The notes: a model not told the origin generated them from the sequence alone. Shown: positions 7,068 through 16,807, counted from the first letter of the stretch. The stretch: 64,000 nucleotides of DNA from CAYMZZ01 sp044463125 (GCA_044463125.1 JBIQMS010000005.1:83650-147649); one strand, 5' to 3'. Translations and numbers: made by a program.

Positions 7068-8528
7068 TTGGCGGCCGTAAAGAAAAATCTTTTCTACAAT
7101 TTCCTGCTCTCGCTGAGCCAGATACTGATCCCCCTGGTATCCATTCCTTTTGTATCAAGGGTGCTGGATCCTGAAGGTATCGGGCGTGTGGGGTTTATCG
7201 ACGCGTTTACGTTTTATTTTGTAGTGCTGGCCGAGGCTGGAATAATGGTCTATGGAATCCGCGAAGTGGCGGCATTACGCCACGACGAAAAAGCGATTCA
7301 ACGTTTGCTGGGTGAACTGGTGGCGCTGCATATCCGTACGTCCTTATTGAGCATTCTGCTTTACACAGTTGGGGTCATCCTGCTTTGGGAAAAAATCGGC
7401 GATAGCCGCCTGCTATGGTTCTCCTTTGCATTTCTGTTGATGAATGCGATGGCCTGCGAATGGTACTATATCGGCAGAGAAAGATTTAAGTATATCGCAA
7501 TACGCACACTCTGCATCCGGCTGGCCGGTCTGGCCTGTATCCTGCTGCTCCTGCATGAGCCAGATGATTATTTAATCTATTATGGCATTATCGCAGGTTC
7601 AGCCATCCTCACTCATGCCGTCAATCTGTTCCAACTCTTCCGGGAACAGCGATTCTCATTGCAAAGCGCTCATTGGCGCAAGCACCTGGGCAAAGTGGGG
7701 GTTACTTACCTGATCAGCCTGCTCTATAGCGTGCCTCTCTACCTCGATCACCTGGTACTCCGGTTAATGGCTACCGCTTCTGCCGTGGGTTACTATTCAT
7801 TCTCCGTTCGACTGGTGCGGATTGGTACCGCGGTAATTTCAGATAGCTTCCAGGTATTTATGCCGCGCATCGCATCCCATCATGCTGCCGACGACAAGCA
7901 GGCCATACAGGCGCGACTTACCCAAAATCTGCAACTTGTGCTGTTGTTGGCCATCCCACTGGGGATGGGAATATTCTTGTTGGCGGATGAAATAACGGCA
8001 GTAATTTTTGGCCCGGATTTCAGTTCCATAAGGCTCAATTTGCAGGTGCTGGCTTTGTACCCGCTCTTTCGCGCTTATAGTCTTTTTCTCAGCAATCCGA
8101 TCCTTATCGCAATGCGGCAGGAGAAACTCTTTCTTCGCAATCTCGCGTGGAGCGTGGGTTGCTATTTTCTGATGGCCTTTGTGGGCGCTTATTATTATGC
8201 AGATTGGGGAATATGCTGGGCCCTGGTACTTGCCGACCTGCTGTTAGTGTTATTGAATGCCTCCGGCATCCGGCGGGTATTTCCTTTTATTGGGCTGATG
8301 GATATTCGCACGCTTGTACAAGCCCTTTCCGCTTCCCTGGTTTTTATTCCAGTAGTTTGGGGGATGCGGCAACTTACCCAGCATAGCGCCCTCGTACTCT
8401 GCGGTTCGGTGCTGCTTTGCTTTGGGCTGTACTGGCTGCTGTTGATTTATGTTTGGCGCAACGTCCAGTTGAAATTACTCCTGCAGGGAATACTTCATTC
8501 TATAGCCGGTAAAAAAAGGATTGATTAA
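7068..8528 (+). CDS. Polysaccharide flippase (Wzx/MATE-like family)
   Basis: A 486-residue integral membrane protein with about 12-14 hydrophobic segments, a normal size for oligosaccharide flippases. The N-terminus (NFLLSLSQILIPLVSIPFVSRVLDPEGIG in two blocks) is the hallmark of Wzx-type translocases, which flip lipid-linked repeat units across the inner membrane. The start is a TTG at 7068. No ATG lies between it and the in-frame stop at 7038, so TTG is preferred. The glycosyltransferase gene at 8540 follows by 11 bases and is probably co-transcribed. Confidence 0.88.
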   Translation: MAAVKKNLFYNFLLSLSQILIPLVSIPFVSRVLDPEGIGRVGFIDAFTFYFVVLAEAGIMVYGIREVAALRHDEKAIQRLLGELVALHIRTSLLSILLYTVGVILLWEKIGDSRLLWFSFAFLLMNAMACEWYYIGRERFKYIAIRTLCIRLAGLACILLLLHEPDDYLIYYGIIAGSAILTHAVNLFQLFREQRFSLQSAHWRKHLGKVGVTYLISLLYSVPLYLDHLVLRLMATASAVGYYSFSVRLVRIGTAVISDSFQVFMPRIASHHAADDKQAIQARLTQNLQLVLLLAIPLGMGIFLLADEITAVIFGPDFSSIRLNLQVLALYPLFRAYSLFLSNPILIAMRQEKLFLRNLAWSVGCYFLMAFVGAYYYADWGICWALVLADLLLVLLNASGIRRVFPFIGLMDIRTLVQALSASLVFIPVVWGMRQLTQHSALVLCGSVLLCFGLYWLLLIYVWRNVQLKLLLQGILHSIAGKKRID

Positions 8529-8539
8529 TTTTCCAGCCA

Positions 8540-9568
8540 ATGAAGCCAGCACGCAAATTTTATCTGCAACAGTATGCGCAGGAGAACTACCAGCATGGCG
8601 GCCAAGGCTATGTGGATATGGAGAGGACACTGGAACAGGAGGGGTATATGCCCTGCCGGTTGGAGGAAAATGCCGGCAGATCCCGGATCCTCAATTTTTG
8701 CAAAAGATTTTTGCAGCTTCGACGCATTGTAAAAAACGCAAGCAAAGCTGATGAGTGGGTGTTCATTTACCCGGTATATGGGCGAATGAACCGTTGGTTA
8801 ATTCGAAGGTTGCAACGCAGATACTGCCAGCTAATTTGCATAGTGGCGGATATAGACGGATTGAAAGATGCGGACGAAGGAATTTTGCGAGAAGACATTG
8901 CATTTCTGAGCAAGCTACCCAAACTTGTAGTCCATAACCAGGCCATGAGCGACTGGCTTGTTTCCGTAGGCTGCAAGGCAGACATGGCAAAGCTGGAGTT
9001 CTTCGATTTTTTGCAACGGCCATCTGCTGCAAGCCGTGGTCTGGAAAATAAGGTTGCTTTTGCCGGCAACCTGGCCAAGAGCCGATTTTTGCTGGATCCT
9101 TCCGTCAGCGATTTGGATGATATCCAAATCGCTGTTTATGGGCCGGGATTGGAGATAAGTTCGCTGCTACAGAAAAACCTGCATTTTAAGGGAACCTACG
9201 ATCCCTCTGATTTGATCGAAAAACTGGAGGGTTCCTTTGGTTTGGTTTGGGATGGCGATAGCTGGCAGAGCCCCGGCGGTCCGCTGGGCCACTACATGGC
9301 ATATATTACCCACCATAAAATATCTCTGTACATTCTTGCCGGCCTTCCAATCCTGATTCCCCGAATGGCCGGAGCCGCTCCGCGGGTGGAGCAATATGGC
9401 ATTGGTATTGTATTCGACAACACTGCCGATATTCCTGCTGCAATAAAAAAGCTTTCCGAAGAAAGCTATCAGGCTATGCGCCAGAATATGGTCAAATTAG
9501 CGGAACAATTGAGCAAGGGGCAGCAATTGCGCAAGGCCCTCGCCACACTGCACCGTCAGGAAGCTTAA
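8540..9568 (+). CDS. Glycosyltransferase, galactofuranosyltransferase-like
   Basis: A 342-residue cytoplasmic protein. The C-terminal half has GLVWDGDSWQSPGGPLGHYM and HHKISLYILAGLPILIPRMA (about residues 234-278), the layout seen in WbbI/GlfT1-like sugar transferases, where a conserved asparagine or histidine plus HK segment precedes a helix. The donor is unproven; galactofuranose or glucose are the usual ones. The gene follows the flippase by 11 bases. Its last four bases overlap the convergent TIM-barrel gene at 9565. Confidence 0.75.
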   Translation: MKPARKFYLQQYAQENYQHGGQGYVDMERTLEQEGYMPCRLEENAGRSRILNFCKRFLQLRRIVKNASKADEWVFIYPVYGRMNRWLIRRLQRRYCQLICIVADIDGLKDADEGILREDIAFLSKLPKLVVHNQAMSDWLVSVGCKADMAKLEFFDFLQRPSAASRGLENKVAFAGNLAKSRFLLDPSVSDLDDIQIAVYGPGLEISSLLQKNLHFKGTYDPSDLIEKLEGSFGLVWDGDSWQSPGGPLGHYMAYITHHKISLYILAGLPILIPRMAGAAPRVEQYGIGIVFDNTADIPAAIKKLSEESYQAMRQNMVKLAEQLSKGQQLRKALATLHRQEA

Positions 9569-10470
9569 GCTACAAAGCGCTTCATATATACAGCGTTGGC
9601 TTCTACCGCCTTTAAGGGTGTGGTGCCTGCGTATTTTTCCTGCTCCACTATAAAGTATTGCATGCCGTTTTCCTTCGCCGTTTGCAAGATGCGGGGGAAA
9701 TTGATACTGCCCTCGCCGAGGGTGCAGGTGTCGGCGGCATCGGTTGCGCCCCTGGTGCGATCCTTCACATGACAAAGGCGGAAGCGATCCTTGTATTTCT
9801 TCAGCCAGGCTTCTGCGTCCTGTCCGCCCGTTACTACCCAGTAAATATCCATTTCAAAATCTACCAGGCTGGGGTCTGTTTCGTTCATCAGCAAGTCCTG
9901 CGGCAACTGTCCTTCGGTTTCTTTAAAAGTATAATCATGGTTATGGTAGGCGAAGCGGATGCCATTCTTGCGGCAAACCTCTCCCTTCTGATTACATACT
10001 TCGGCGAAGCGCTTGTAGTCGTCGAGCTTTTCCTGTGGGCCCAGCCAGGGGCAGATCAGGTATTTCATACCTATTTCTGCGGCTTCTGCTGCCTTTTGCT
10101 CGAATTTGGTATGGATATCGCAATGGCTGGCGATGAAGCTCAGTCCCAACTCATCCATGTATTGCTTAAAGCCAGTATGACCCATGCCCCAGAACATGCC
10201 ATCCTTGCCTTCATAGCCTTCAATCTGCTTGTAGCCAAATCCGGATACCTGTTTCAGCACACCCTTTGGATCAGCAGGCAAATCATCGCGAAGTGTATAT
10301 AACTGCAGGCCAAAACTGGATAGCTGGAATGCAGTTTGTGCCGCATCCTTCGCGGCTTCCGCTTTCTTTTCATCTTCTTTGGAAAGCAGCTTGCAGGCGG
10401 CGGGTGCTATCGCCAGTCCGGCAGCCAGGCTGCCGCCCCATTTGAGAAAGGATCTGCGGTCTTTGTTCAC
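9565..10470 (-). CDS. Exported sugar phosphate isomerase/epimerase-like TIM-barrel protein
   Basis: A 301-residue protein starting at GTG. The N-terminus has the twin-arginine motif DRRSFLK, a hydrophobic stretch and APAAC, so it is predicted to be Tat-exported and possibly lipidated. The rest is a xylose-isomerase-like TIM barrel; FAYHNHDYTF and VDFEMDIYWV supply metal-binding His, Glu and Asp positions, and LCHVKDR follows. Related periplasmic proteins of this fold act on 3-keto-sugars or on glycoside cleavage in Bacteroidota. It is the last gene of the seven-gene minus-strand operon, 53 bases after the small subunit gene. Confidence 0.85.
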   Translation of the reverse strand: MNKDRRSFLKWGGSLAAGLAIAPAACKLLSKEDEKKAEAAKDAAQTAFQLSSFGLQLYTLRDDLPADPKGVLKQVSGFGYKQIEGYEGKDGMFWGMGHTGFKQYMDELGLSFIASHCDIHTKFEQKAAEAAEIGMKYLICPWLGPQEKLDDYKRFAEVCNQKGEVCRKNGIRFAYHNHDYTFKETEGQLPQDLLMNETDPSLVDFEMDIYWVVTGGQDAEAWLKKYKDRFRLCHVKDRTRGATDAADTCTLGEGSINFPRILQTAKENGMQYFIVEQEKYAGTTPLKAVEANAVYMKRFVA

Positions 10471-10523
10471 GTGAATCGTTTTTAGGTGTTATTGTTTACG
10501 ACAAGGGTCGTTTTCTGTAGCGC

Positions 10524-11090
10524 TTATTCAGCCCAGGCACGATCTCCTTTTTTATACGGAAAAGCTCCATCGTAGCGGCCTGGAACAGCCACATGGCGCA
10601 GCACTTTGGTAGCGCCAGGCTCGGAGGTAAAGAAGCTGAACAAAGTCAGTTGTTTCATCTGTGTGAAATAGCGGTAGGCTTTTTCCTCTTTGTTTTCGCT
10701 CTGCTCGGCTTTGGCCTTTTTGTCCAGGTCTTCCAGCAACTGTGTACGTTGTTCGGCACTGGCTTCCAGGAAGTCGAGCTTGTGCATTTCCTGACAGGCA
10801 TCGTTGAGCTGTTTTATGCCGGTATGGAAGGTCTTCTGGTCGGCTTCGTTATAACAATCATTGACCATCACCGTCATGAAGCGGCCCACGCCGGCATCTT
10901 TGGCGCCGGGTGTGCTGGTGCGGGGCAGAATGGTTTCGGCTACCTCGTCGAGGAAAGCGATATCTTCTTCGGTGAAGACTGGGCCACCCAGCTTGGGCGG
11001 ATTGGTACATCCGCTTAAGAGCATTTCACCACCGATGAATACGCCGCCTGTGGCGAGTGCGATCATTTTCAACAATTCTCTGCGTTCCAT
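10524..11090 (-). CDS. Gluconate 2-dehydrogenase subunit 3-like small subunit, Tat-type
   Basis: A 188-residue protein of the gluconate 2-dehydrogenase subunit 3 family. The N-terminus MERRELLK is a twin-arginine signal, followed by a hydrophobic core and the lipobox LLSGC. The mature part has TEEDIAFLDEVAETILPRT, the family signature. In FAD-dependent sugar dehydrogenases this gamma subunit carries the Tat signal and takes the signal-less flavin subunit through the membrane. The GMC genes upstream (11142, 12870) lack signals, which fits that role. It lies 51 bases after the first GMC gene. Confidence 0.9.
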   Translation of the reverse strand: MERRELLKMIALATGGVFIGGEMLLSGCTNPPKLGGPVFTEEDIAFLDEVAETILPRTSTPGAKDAGVGRFMTVMVNDCYNEADQKTFHTGIKQLNDACQEMHKLDFLEASAEQRTQLLEDLDKKAKAEQSENKEEKAYRYFTQMKQLTLFSFFTSEPGATKVLRHVAVPGRYDGAFPYKKGDRAWAE

Positions 11091-11141
11091 TCTATTTGAT
11101 TTTATGTTATTATAAATTGGTTGTCGTAAAGAATATTTATC

Positions 11142-12857
11142 TTATTTCAGTTTTTGCCATTCGCCTGTGGCATAAGCCGCCGCCCTGGCGGTTAACGCCA
11201 TATAGGTAAGCGATGGATTGACGCAGGCGGATGATGTCATGGCGGCGCCATCGGTTACGAATACATTCGGTGCGTCCCATACCTGGTTATGCGCATTCAA
11301 TACCGAAGTTTTACGGTCTCGGCCCATACGTGCCGTACCCATTTCGTGGATACCGTGCCCCATGGCATGGCCACTATCCCAGGTATGCACATTTTTAGCA
11401 CCTGCCGCTTCCAGCATTTCTTTCAGATCGTTCTTAATATCTTCCCGCATCTTCATCTCGTTCTCTTTCAGCTCGGCATCCATTTCCAAAACGGGCAGCC
11501 CCCATTTGTCTTTTACATCTTTCGAGAGGCTGATGCGGTTTTCATGGTAAGGCAATATCTCTCCAAAACCGGTGGCGCCTACCTGCCAGGGTCCGGGTTC
11601 GGTTAACGCCTCTTTCAGAGCGGCACCCACGCTCAGTTCGGCCACTTCACGGCTCCACCCTGATCGGCTGGCAGCGCCCTGGTAGCCGAATCCGCGCAAA
11701 TAATCTCTTTTGTCGTTTCCGACATTGGCGAAACGGGGGATATAAAATCCTGTTGGGCGGCGACCGTACAGGTACATGTCTTCAAACCCTTCAATCTGCC
11801 CACTGGCTCCCAGGTTATAATGATGATCCATTACATTATGTCCCAGCTCACCACTGCTGCTGCCAAGGCCTTCCGGCCAGATGTCGGTGGCGGAGTTCAT
11901 CAGGATCCAGGCCGAATTGAGCGCGGAGGCACAGAGAAAAACTATTTCGCTTTTGAAATCATAGGTCTGATTATTTTCCGCATCCATCACCTGCACACCT
12001 GTAGCCCGCTGCCGGTCTTTGTCGTACAAAACCTGGGTCACGATAGAGTAGGGGCGTACCGTTAACCTACCTGTGGCCATCGCTGCAGGTAAGGTGCTCG
12101 ATTGCGTGCTGAAATAGCCGCCAAAAGGGCAACCTTCCCAGCACCGGTTGCGGTACTGACAACCCGGTCGTCCCGGCAGCGGCTCCGTGAGGTTGGCTAC
12201 CCGGCCTATGATCAGGTGCCTTTCGCCTTTGTAGTGCTCTTTTATTCGCGCAGCAAGATCTTTTTCTACTATGTTGAGTGGAAAGGGTTGCAGAAACTGA
12301 CCATCGGGCAAATGTGAAATCCCTTCCCGGGATCCGGCAATACCTGCGAATTTTTCTACATGGTCATACCAGGGCGCAATATCCCTGTACCGAATGGGCC
12401 AGTCAATGCCCGCGCCATCCCGCGCATTCGCTTCAAAATCCAGGTCACTCCACCGATACGATTGCCTGCCCCAGAGTATAGAACGGCCACCCATCTGGTA
12501 ACTACGCCACCAGGTAAAGGGTTTCTTTTCTACATAGGGATTATCTTTTTCATTTGCCCAGGAATCCATTACTTCTTCGGCCGCGGCCCAGCCCCGGTGA
12601 ATTACCGGATAAGCCTCTCTTTGCGCCTGGGTGGTTCGTCCACGGTGAGGCAGGTCCCATTTGTTTTTATTGGCGGTCTTATAATCCTTTACATGTTCCA
12701 GAGGGCCACCGCGCTCCAGCAGCAAAACCCGCATACCCTTTTCCGTAAGCTCTTTGGCCGCCCATCCACCACTGATGCCGGATCCGACAACAATGGCATC
12801 ATAGGTATTTTGGGCCAGGGCCTTCGTATTGATATTTTGCCGCGTGGTATCGCTCAT
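11142..12857 (-). CDS. GMC family FAD-dependent dehydrogenase, probable Fe-S type (copy 1)
   Basis: A 571-residue flavoprotein. VVGSGISGGWAA (residues 22-33) is the FAD-binding GxGxxG. The C-terminal GMC region has the catalytic-type histidine in HEMGTARMG and NPSLTYMALTARAA. In the middle is CQYRNRCWEGC, cysteines spaced C-x5-C-x3-C, the spacing I recall for the 3Fe-4S ligands of bacterial FAD-glucose dehydrogenase. That suggests a dehydrogenase wired to cytochrome c rather than an oxidase. It is a close paralogue of the gene 12 bases upstream. There is no signal peptide, so export would rely on the Tat-type small subunit. The substrate is probably a glucoside, by inference from the locus. 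Confidence 0.9.
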   Translation of the reverse strand: MSDTTRQNINTKALAQNTYDAIVVGSGISGGWAAKELTEKGMRVLLLERGGPLEHVKDYKTANKNKWDLPHRGRTTQAQREAYPVIHRGWAAAEEVMDSWANEKDNPYVEKKPFTWWRSYQMGGRSILWGRQSYRWSDLDFEANARDGAGIDWPIRYRDIAPWYDHVEKFAGIAGSREGISHLPDGQFLQPFPLNIVEKDLAARIKEHYKGERHLIIGRVANLTEPLPGRPGCQYRNRCWEGCPFGGYFSTQSSTLPAAMATGRLTVRPYSIVTQVLYDKDRQRATGVQVMDAENNQTYDFKSEIVFLCASALNSAWILMNSATDIWPEGLGSSSGELGHNVMDHHYNLGASGQIEGFEDMYLYGRRPTGFYIPRFANVGNDKRDYLRGFGYQGAASRSGWSREVAELSVGAALKEALTEPGPWQVGATGFGEILPYHENRISLSKDVKDKWGLPVLEMDAELKENEMKMREDIKNDLKEMLEAAGAKNVHTWDSGHAMGHGIHEMGTARMGRDRKTSVLNAHNQVWDAPNVFVTDGAAMTSSACVNPSLTYMALTARAAAYATGEWQKLK

Positions 12858-12869
12858 GCCGATCGGTTA

Positions 12870-14555
12870 TTAAAGGTTACCTTTTTTCAATTCCTTTACT
12901 GCAAAATCAGCCGCCCTTGCTGTTAACGCCATGTAAGTTAGCGAAGGGTTTACACAGGATGCCGAGGTCATACAGGCACCATCGGTTACAAATACATTGG
13001 GTGCATCCCATACCTGGTTATTGCCATTGAGCACGGATGTTTTGCGATCGCGTCCCATACGTGCCGTACCCATTTCATGAATGCCCATTCCTACTTCATA
13101 ACCACCGTCGTAAGTATGCACATCCTTTACTCCCGCGGCTTCCAGCATTTCTTTTGCGTCATTCATCATGTCGACCCGCATTTTTTTCTCATTCTCCTTA
13201 ATCTCCACATCCATATCCAGTACGGGCAGGCCCCATTTATCTTTCACATTCTTGTTCAGGCTGATCTTGTTTTCATGATAAGGAAGCATTTCGCCAAAAG
13301 CAGTGATGCCGATGGTCCAGTTGCCAGGCTCGGCCAGCGCTTCTTTTAAAGCTGCGCCTACACTCAGCTCTGCTACATTGCGTCCCCAACCTTCACGACC
13401 TGCACCTCCCTGGTAGCCAAAACCACGCAGATAGTCGCGCTTATCATCATAGATATTCCGGAAACGGGGCACGTACACGCCCGTGGGCCTACGGCCATAG
13501 ATATAGGAATCATCGAATCCTTCCACACGGCCACCGGCACCGCAACGGAAATGGTGGTCCATTACATTATGTCCCAACTCGCCACTGCTGCTTCCCAGTC
13601 CTTCGGGCCAGATATCAGTTGCGGAATTCATCAATATCCAGGTGCTGTTGAAAGCCGATGCATTCAGGAAAATCACTTTTGCCTTGTATTCATAAGTCTG
13701 GCTGGTTTCCGCATCCAACACTTCCACGCCGGTAGCACGGCCGGTGTTTTTATCATACAACACTTTTGTTACGATGGAGAAGGGCCGCACGGTCAGGTTG
13801 CCAGTGGCCATTGCCGCAGGCAGGGTGGCTGATTGCGTACTGAAATAAGCACCAAAGGGGCAACCACGCCAGCAGCGATTCCGGTACTGGCAATTCTGCC
13901 GGTTCAGTTCCGGATTAGGTTCAGTAATATTCGCCGACCGGCCAATAAACATATGTCGGCGGCCATTATAATGCTTCTTAATGCGTGCGGCTACATCCTT
14001 CTCCACAATATTCATATCCATCGCCGGGAGAAAATCACCATCGGGCAATACTTCCAATCCTTCCTTACTGCCCTGTATTCCGGCAAATTTTTCAGCATAG
14101 CTATACCAGGGAGCAATTTCGTCGTAACGAATAGGCCAGTCTACCGCGATGCCTTCTTTCGCGTTGGCTTCAAAATCCCACTTATTGAAGCGGTAGCTCT
14201 GCCGGCCCCAAAGGAGTGAGCGACCACCTACATGGTAACCCCTGAACCAGGCAAAAGGCTTGGTTTCAGTATAGGGACAATCTTTTTCATTGGCCCACAT
14301 ACCAAAAGTTTCTTCCCCCAGCGGATAGTCGCGGTTCAATACCGGATAATCCTTGATCATTTCCTGGGTCTTGCGACCGCGGTGCGGAAAATCCCAGGAA
14401 TTCTTGTTGGCGTTTACATAGTCCTTCACGTGCTCGATATTGCGGCCACGTTCCAGCATGATCGTCTTCATTCCTTTTTTACACAGTTCCATGGCTGCCC
14501 AGCCTCCACTGATGCCGGAGCCAACTACAATCGCGTCATAAGTATTGTCTGCCAT
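12870..14555 (-). CDS. GMC family FAD-dependent dehydrogenase, probable Fe-S type (copy 2)
   Basis: A 561-residue paralogue of the 11142 gene, with long identical blocks such as LILMNSATDIWPEGLGSSSG in near-matching form. FAD motif VVGSGISGGWAA is at residues 9-20, the cysteine cluster CQYRNRCWRGC again has C-x5-C-x3-C spacing, and the C-terminal GIHEMGTARMGRDRKTSVLN is present. All visible functional motifs are kept in both copies, so neither looks degenerate. The pair probably arose by tandem duplication and may differ in substrate. A TAAGTNG heptad array begins five bases upstream of the start codon. Confidence 0.9.
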   Translation of the reverse strand: MADNTYDAIVVGSGISGGWAAMELCKKGMKTIMLERGRNIEHVKDYVNANKNSWDFPHRGRKTQEMIKDYPVLNRDYPLGEETFGMWANEKDCPYTETKPFAWFRGYHVGGRSLLWGRQSYRFNKWDFEANAKEGIAVDWPIRYDEIAPWYSYAEKFAGIQGSKEGLEVLPDGDFLPAMDMNIVEKDVAARIKKHYNGRRHMFIGRSANITEPNPELNRQNCQYRNRCWRGCPFGAYFSTQSATLPAAMATGNLTVRPFSIVTKVLYDKNTGRATGVEVLDAETSQTYEYKAKVIFLNASAFNSTWILMNSATDIWPEGLGSSSGELGHNVMDHHFRCGAGGRVEGFDDSYIYGRRPTGVYVPRFRNIYDDKRDYLRGFGYQGGAGREGWGRNVAELSVGAALKEALAEPGNWTIGITAFGEMLPYHENKISLNKNVKDKWGLPVLDMDVEIKENEKKMRVDMMNDAKEMLEAAGVKDVHTYDGGYEVGMGIHEMGTARMGRDRKTSVLNGNNQVWDAPNVFVTDGACMTSASCVNPSLTYMALTARAADFAVKELKKGNL

Positions 14556-14559
14556 TATT

Positions 14560-14601
14560 TGAGTTTTGAGTTGTAAGTAGTAAGTTGTAAGTAGTAAGAT
14601 T
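14560..14601. repeat. TAAGTNG heptad array
   Basis: Six in-phase units (TGAGTTT, TGAGTTG, TAAGTAG, TAAGTTG, TAAGTAG, TAAGATT) fill the 50-base gap between two genes of the operon. It has no complementary arm nearby. Read on the transcribed strand it sits right before the start codon of the second GMC gene. Confidence 0.85.
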
Positions 14602-14605
14602 TGGG

Positions 14606-15508
14606 TTAGATATCACATGTTTGAACGGCCTGTTTCAGGGCCGCCAGTCTTTCTTCTTTGGTTTTGCCCGTGGGCAGAAATTCCTGGGCCACATAGCCCT
14701 TAAATCCGGTGGCATGAATCGCCCGCATAATGGCGGGATAATACAATTCCTGGTCTTCATTCAACTCATGACGGCCCGGAACACCGGCAGTATGATAATG
14801 ACTGATATAGGAATGGTAGGTTTGAATGTTGTTGATGACATCGCCCTCATCTACCTGCATATGATAAATATCGTAGAGTAGTTTAAAATTGTCGGAGCCC
14901 AGTCGCTTGCAGAGTTCCACACCCCAACTGGTGCGGTCGCATAAATAATCCTTATGGTCTTTTTTGCTGTTGAGCAGCTCCATGGTAATTACTACCTTAT
15001 GCTTTTCTGCAAGGGGTATAATTTCCTTTAACCCCTTCACGCAATTATTGAGACCGGTTTCGTCGTCCATTCCACGACGGTTGCCGCTAAAGCAAATCAG
15101 GTTGGTATAGCCCGCCTCCGCTACAAGTGGGATGGCTTCCAAATAGTCTTTTATCAGTTGCGCATGAAATTTTGGCTCAGCCCATCCATCCGTAAGGCTC
15201 ACTTTGCCGGCGATATAGCACATGGAACAATGCAGGCCATGCTTTTTCAGTATGGGCCAATCCTTGGGTGCAATCAGGTCGATGGCGGTAATGCCGATCT
15301 TTTTGGCTTCCATACACAAATCATCCAGCGACATGTCGGCATAAGTCCACTGGCATACCGAATGCCGGATATTTCCTTTTAATGGCATATCATTTTTTGA
15401 GGAAGGTTCTGTGCTGGCGAGGCAGCTAACTGGCCCCAGCGCTGCGCCGGCAATGGATCCGGCGGCTAATTTCTTCAGCACATCTCGTCGCGTGGTTTTA
15501 TTACTCAT
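14606..15508 (-). CDS. Exported hydroxypyruvate isomerase-like TIM-barrel protein
   Basis: A 300-residue protein; the ATG at 15508 is preferred over an upstream TTG (15517) because it gives the Tat signal MSNKTTRRDVLKK followed by a hydrophobic stretch and PVSC. The mature part is a xylose-isomerase-like barrel of the hydroxypyruvate isomerase type: HSVCQWTYADMSLDDLC at the front, VVITMELLNSKKDHKDYLCD and KLLYDIYHMQVDEGDV carrying metal-ligand Glu, Asp and His. Its substrate is unknown; the exported location and neighbours point to an oxidised sugar. It is third in the minus-strand operon. Confidence 0.85.
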   Translation of the reverse strand: MSNKTTRRDVLKKLAAGSIAGAALGPVSCLASTEPSSKNDMPLKGNIRHSVCQWTYADMSLDDLCMEAKKIGITAIDLIAPKDWPILKKHGLHCSMCYIAGKVSLTDGWAEPKFHAQLIKDYLEAIPLVAEAGYTNLICFSGNRRGMDDETGLNNCVKGLKEIIPLAEKHKVVITMELLNSKKDHKDYLCDRTSWGVELCKRLGSDNFKLLYDIYHMQVDEGDVINNIQTYHSYISHYHTAGVPGRHELNEDQELYYPAIMRAIHATGFKGYVAQEFLPTGKTKEERLAALKQAVQTCDI

Positions 15509-15558
15509 ATACTTCAAGCCTTACAAGTTACAAATCATTGGGCATTTATGCCGCCCGC

Positions 15559-16794
15559 TCATATATTTTGTTTTTCCTTATTCGATTCATTCCGAAAAAG
15601 CAATATAAAGAACAGGAATACAAATGCGGCGATGGCAGCCGGTATTAACCAGATGCTTTGATAATCGAAAACGTTTGCTGTGGATTTATATTGATCGGAA
15701 ACAAGTCCCGCTATCCAGAATCCGGCAGCCATTCCCACCCCATAAGTGGCAAGTGTGATGAGCCCCTGGGCTGCACTCTTATTTTCTTCACCAGCTTTTT
15801 GGTTGGTATAGATATAGCCCGACACAAAGAAAAAGTCGTAGCAGATACCATGTAATACAATCCCGATCAAGAGCAGGCTAAAACCCGAATCCGCATCGCC
15901 AAAGGCAAAGCAGACATAGCGCAGCACCCAGGCCAGCATGCCCGCCAGGATGGTTTTCTTAAAACCGAAACGCTTGAAAAAATAGGGGAGCAGCAGAAGA
16001 AACAGCACTTCTGATCCCTGACCCCATGCCATCAGTCCGGTGGCATTTTCCACTCCCTTATTCGAAAGAAAGGAATTGGCCAACTGATAATAGAATGCCA
16101 GGGGAATACAAATGAGTATGGAAGCGATAAAGAAGATCAGGTAGTTTCGATCGGCCAGTAGTTTTATCGCATTCAGCCCTGAGATTTCCTTTAAGCTGAC
16201 GGACCCGGATTTTGACCGGATCGGAGGAGTTTTGGGCAGGGTAAAGCTGAAAAGTCCCAGCAGCAATGATGCTGTTCCCGCCAACAGGAAAGTGTTTTGC
16301 AGCATCCCGGCTTTCTTGTTTACATCACTATCCCAGTGAAAGACATAACTGATCAGGAATCCCGCTACGATCCAACCTATCGTTCCCATCATTCGGATAC
16401 TGGAAAATTCTTTGTCCGGATTCTTCAGCTGACGAAATGCCACCGAATTGGCCAAAGCAATGGTGGGCATATACAGGATCATGTAGACGAATGTGTAGGG
16501 ATAAAAACTGTCTACATGCTCTGCCTGGTACATAAAATACATCAGCGCCGCGCCCAACAGGTGCAGGGCGCCCAGTATTCGTTCCGCGTTAAAGAACCGG
16601 TCAGCGACCAGCCCTACGATAAAGGGCGCGATGATGGCACCCCATGACTGGGTAGAAAATATTTTCGCTGATTCCCTTCCATCGGCTTGCAGGTTCAATT
16701 CAAGGAAGGTTCCCAGCGATACGAACCAGGCTCCCCAGATAAAAAACTGGAGAAACATCATGAACCATAATTGCAGGCGGGTGGTAGCGGACAT
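15559..16794 (-). CDS. NupG-like MFS permease (nucleoside/H+ symporter family)
   Basis: A 411-residue inner membrane protein with 12 predicted helices. The N-terminal LWFMMFLQFFIWGAWFVSLG and the segment FSTQSWGAIIAPFIVGLVADR are characteristic of the nucleoside:proton symporter branch of the major facilitator superfamily. In Bacteroidota such permeases often sit in sugar catabolic loci with Gfo/Idh/MocA and TIM-barrel isomerase genes, so the true cargo here may be a sugar or keto-sugar rather than a nucleoside. It is second in the operon, 13 bases after the other MFS gene. Confidence 0.85.
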   Translation of the reverse strand: MSATTRLQLWFMMFLQFFIWGAWFVSLGTFLELNLQADGRESAKIFSTQSWGAIIAPFIVGLVADRFFNAERILGALHLLGAALMYFMYQAEHVDSFYPYTFVYMILYMPTIALANSVAFRQLKNPDKEFSSIRMMGTIGWIVAGFLISYVFHWDSDVNKKAGMLQNTFLLAGTASLLLGLFSFTLPKTPPIRSKSGSVSLKEISGLNAIKLLADRNYLIFFIASILICIPLAFYYQLANSFLSNKGVENATGLMAWGQGSEVLFLLLLPYFFKRFGFKKTILAGMLAWVLRYVCFAFGDADSGFSLLLIGIVLHGICYDFFFVSGYIYTNQKAGEENKSAAQGLITLATYGVGMAAGFWIAGLVSDQYKSTANVFDYQSIWLIPAAIAAFVFLFFILLFRNESNKEKQNI

Positions 16795-16807
16795 GAATGT
16801 ACAGGTC

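Noticed and set aside
11142..14555. GMC pair as assembly duplication
   Set aside because: The two copies differ throughout and have different lengths and flanks, so they are true paralogues.
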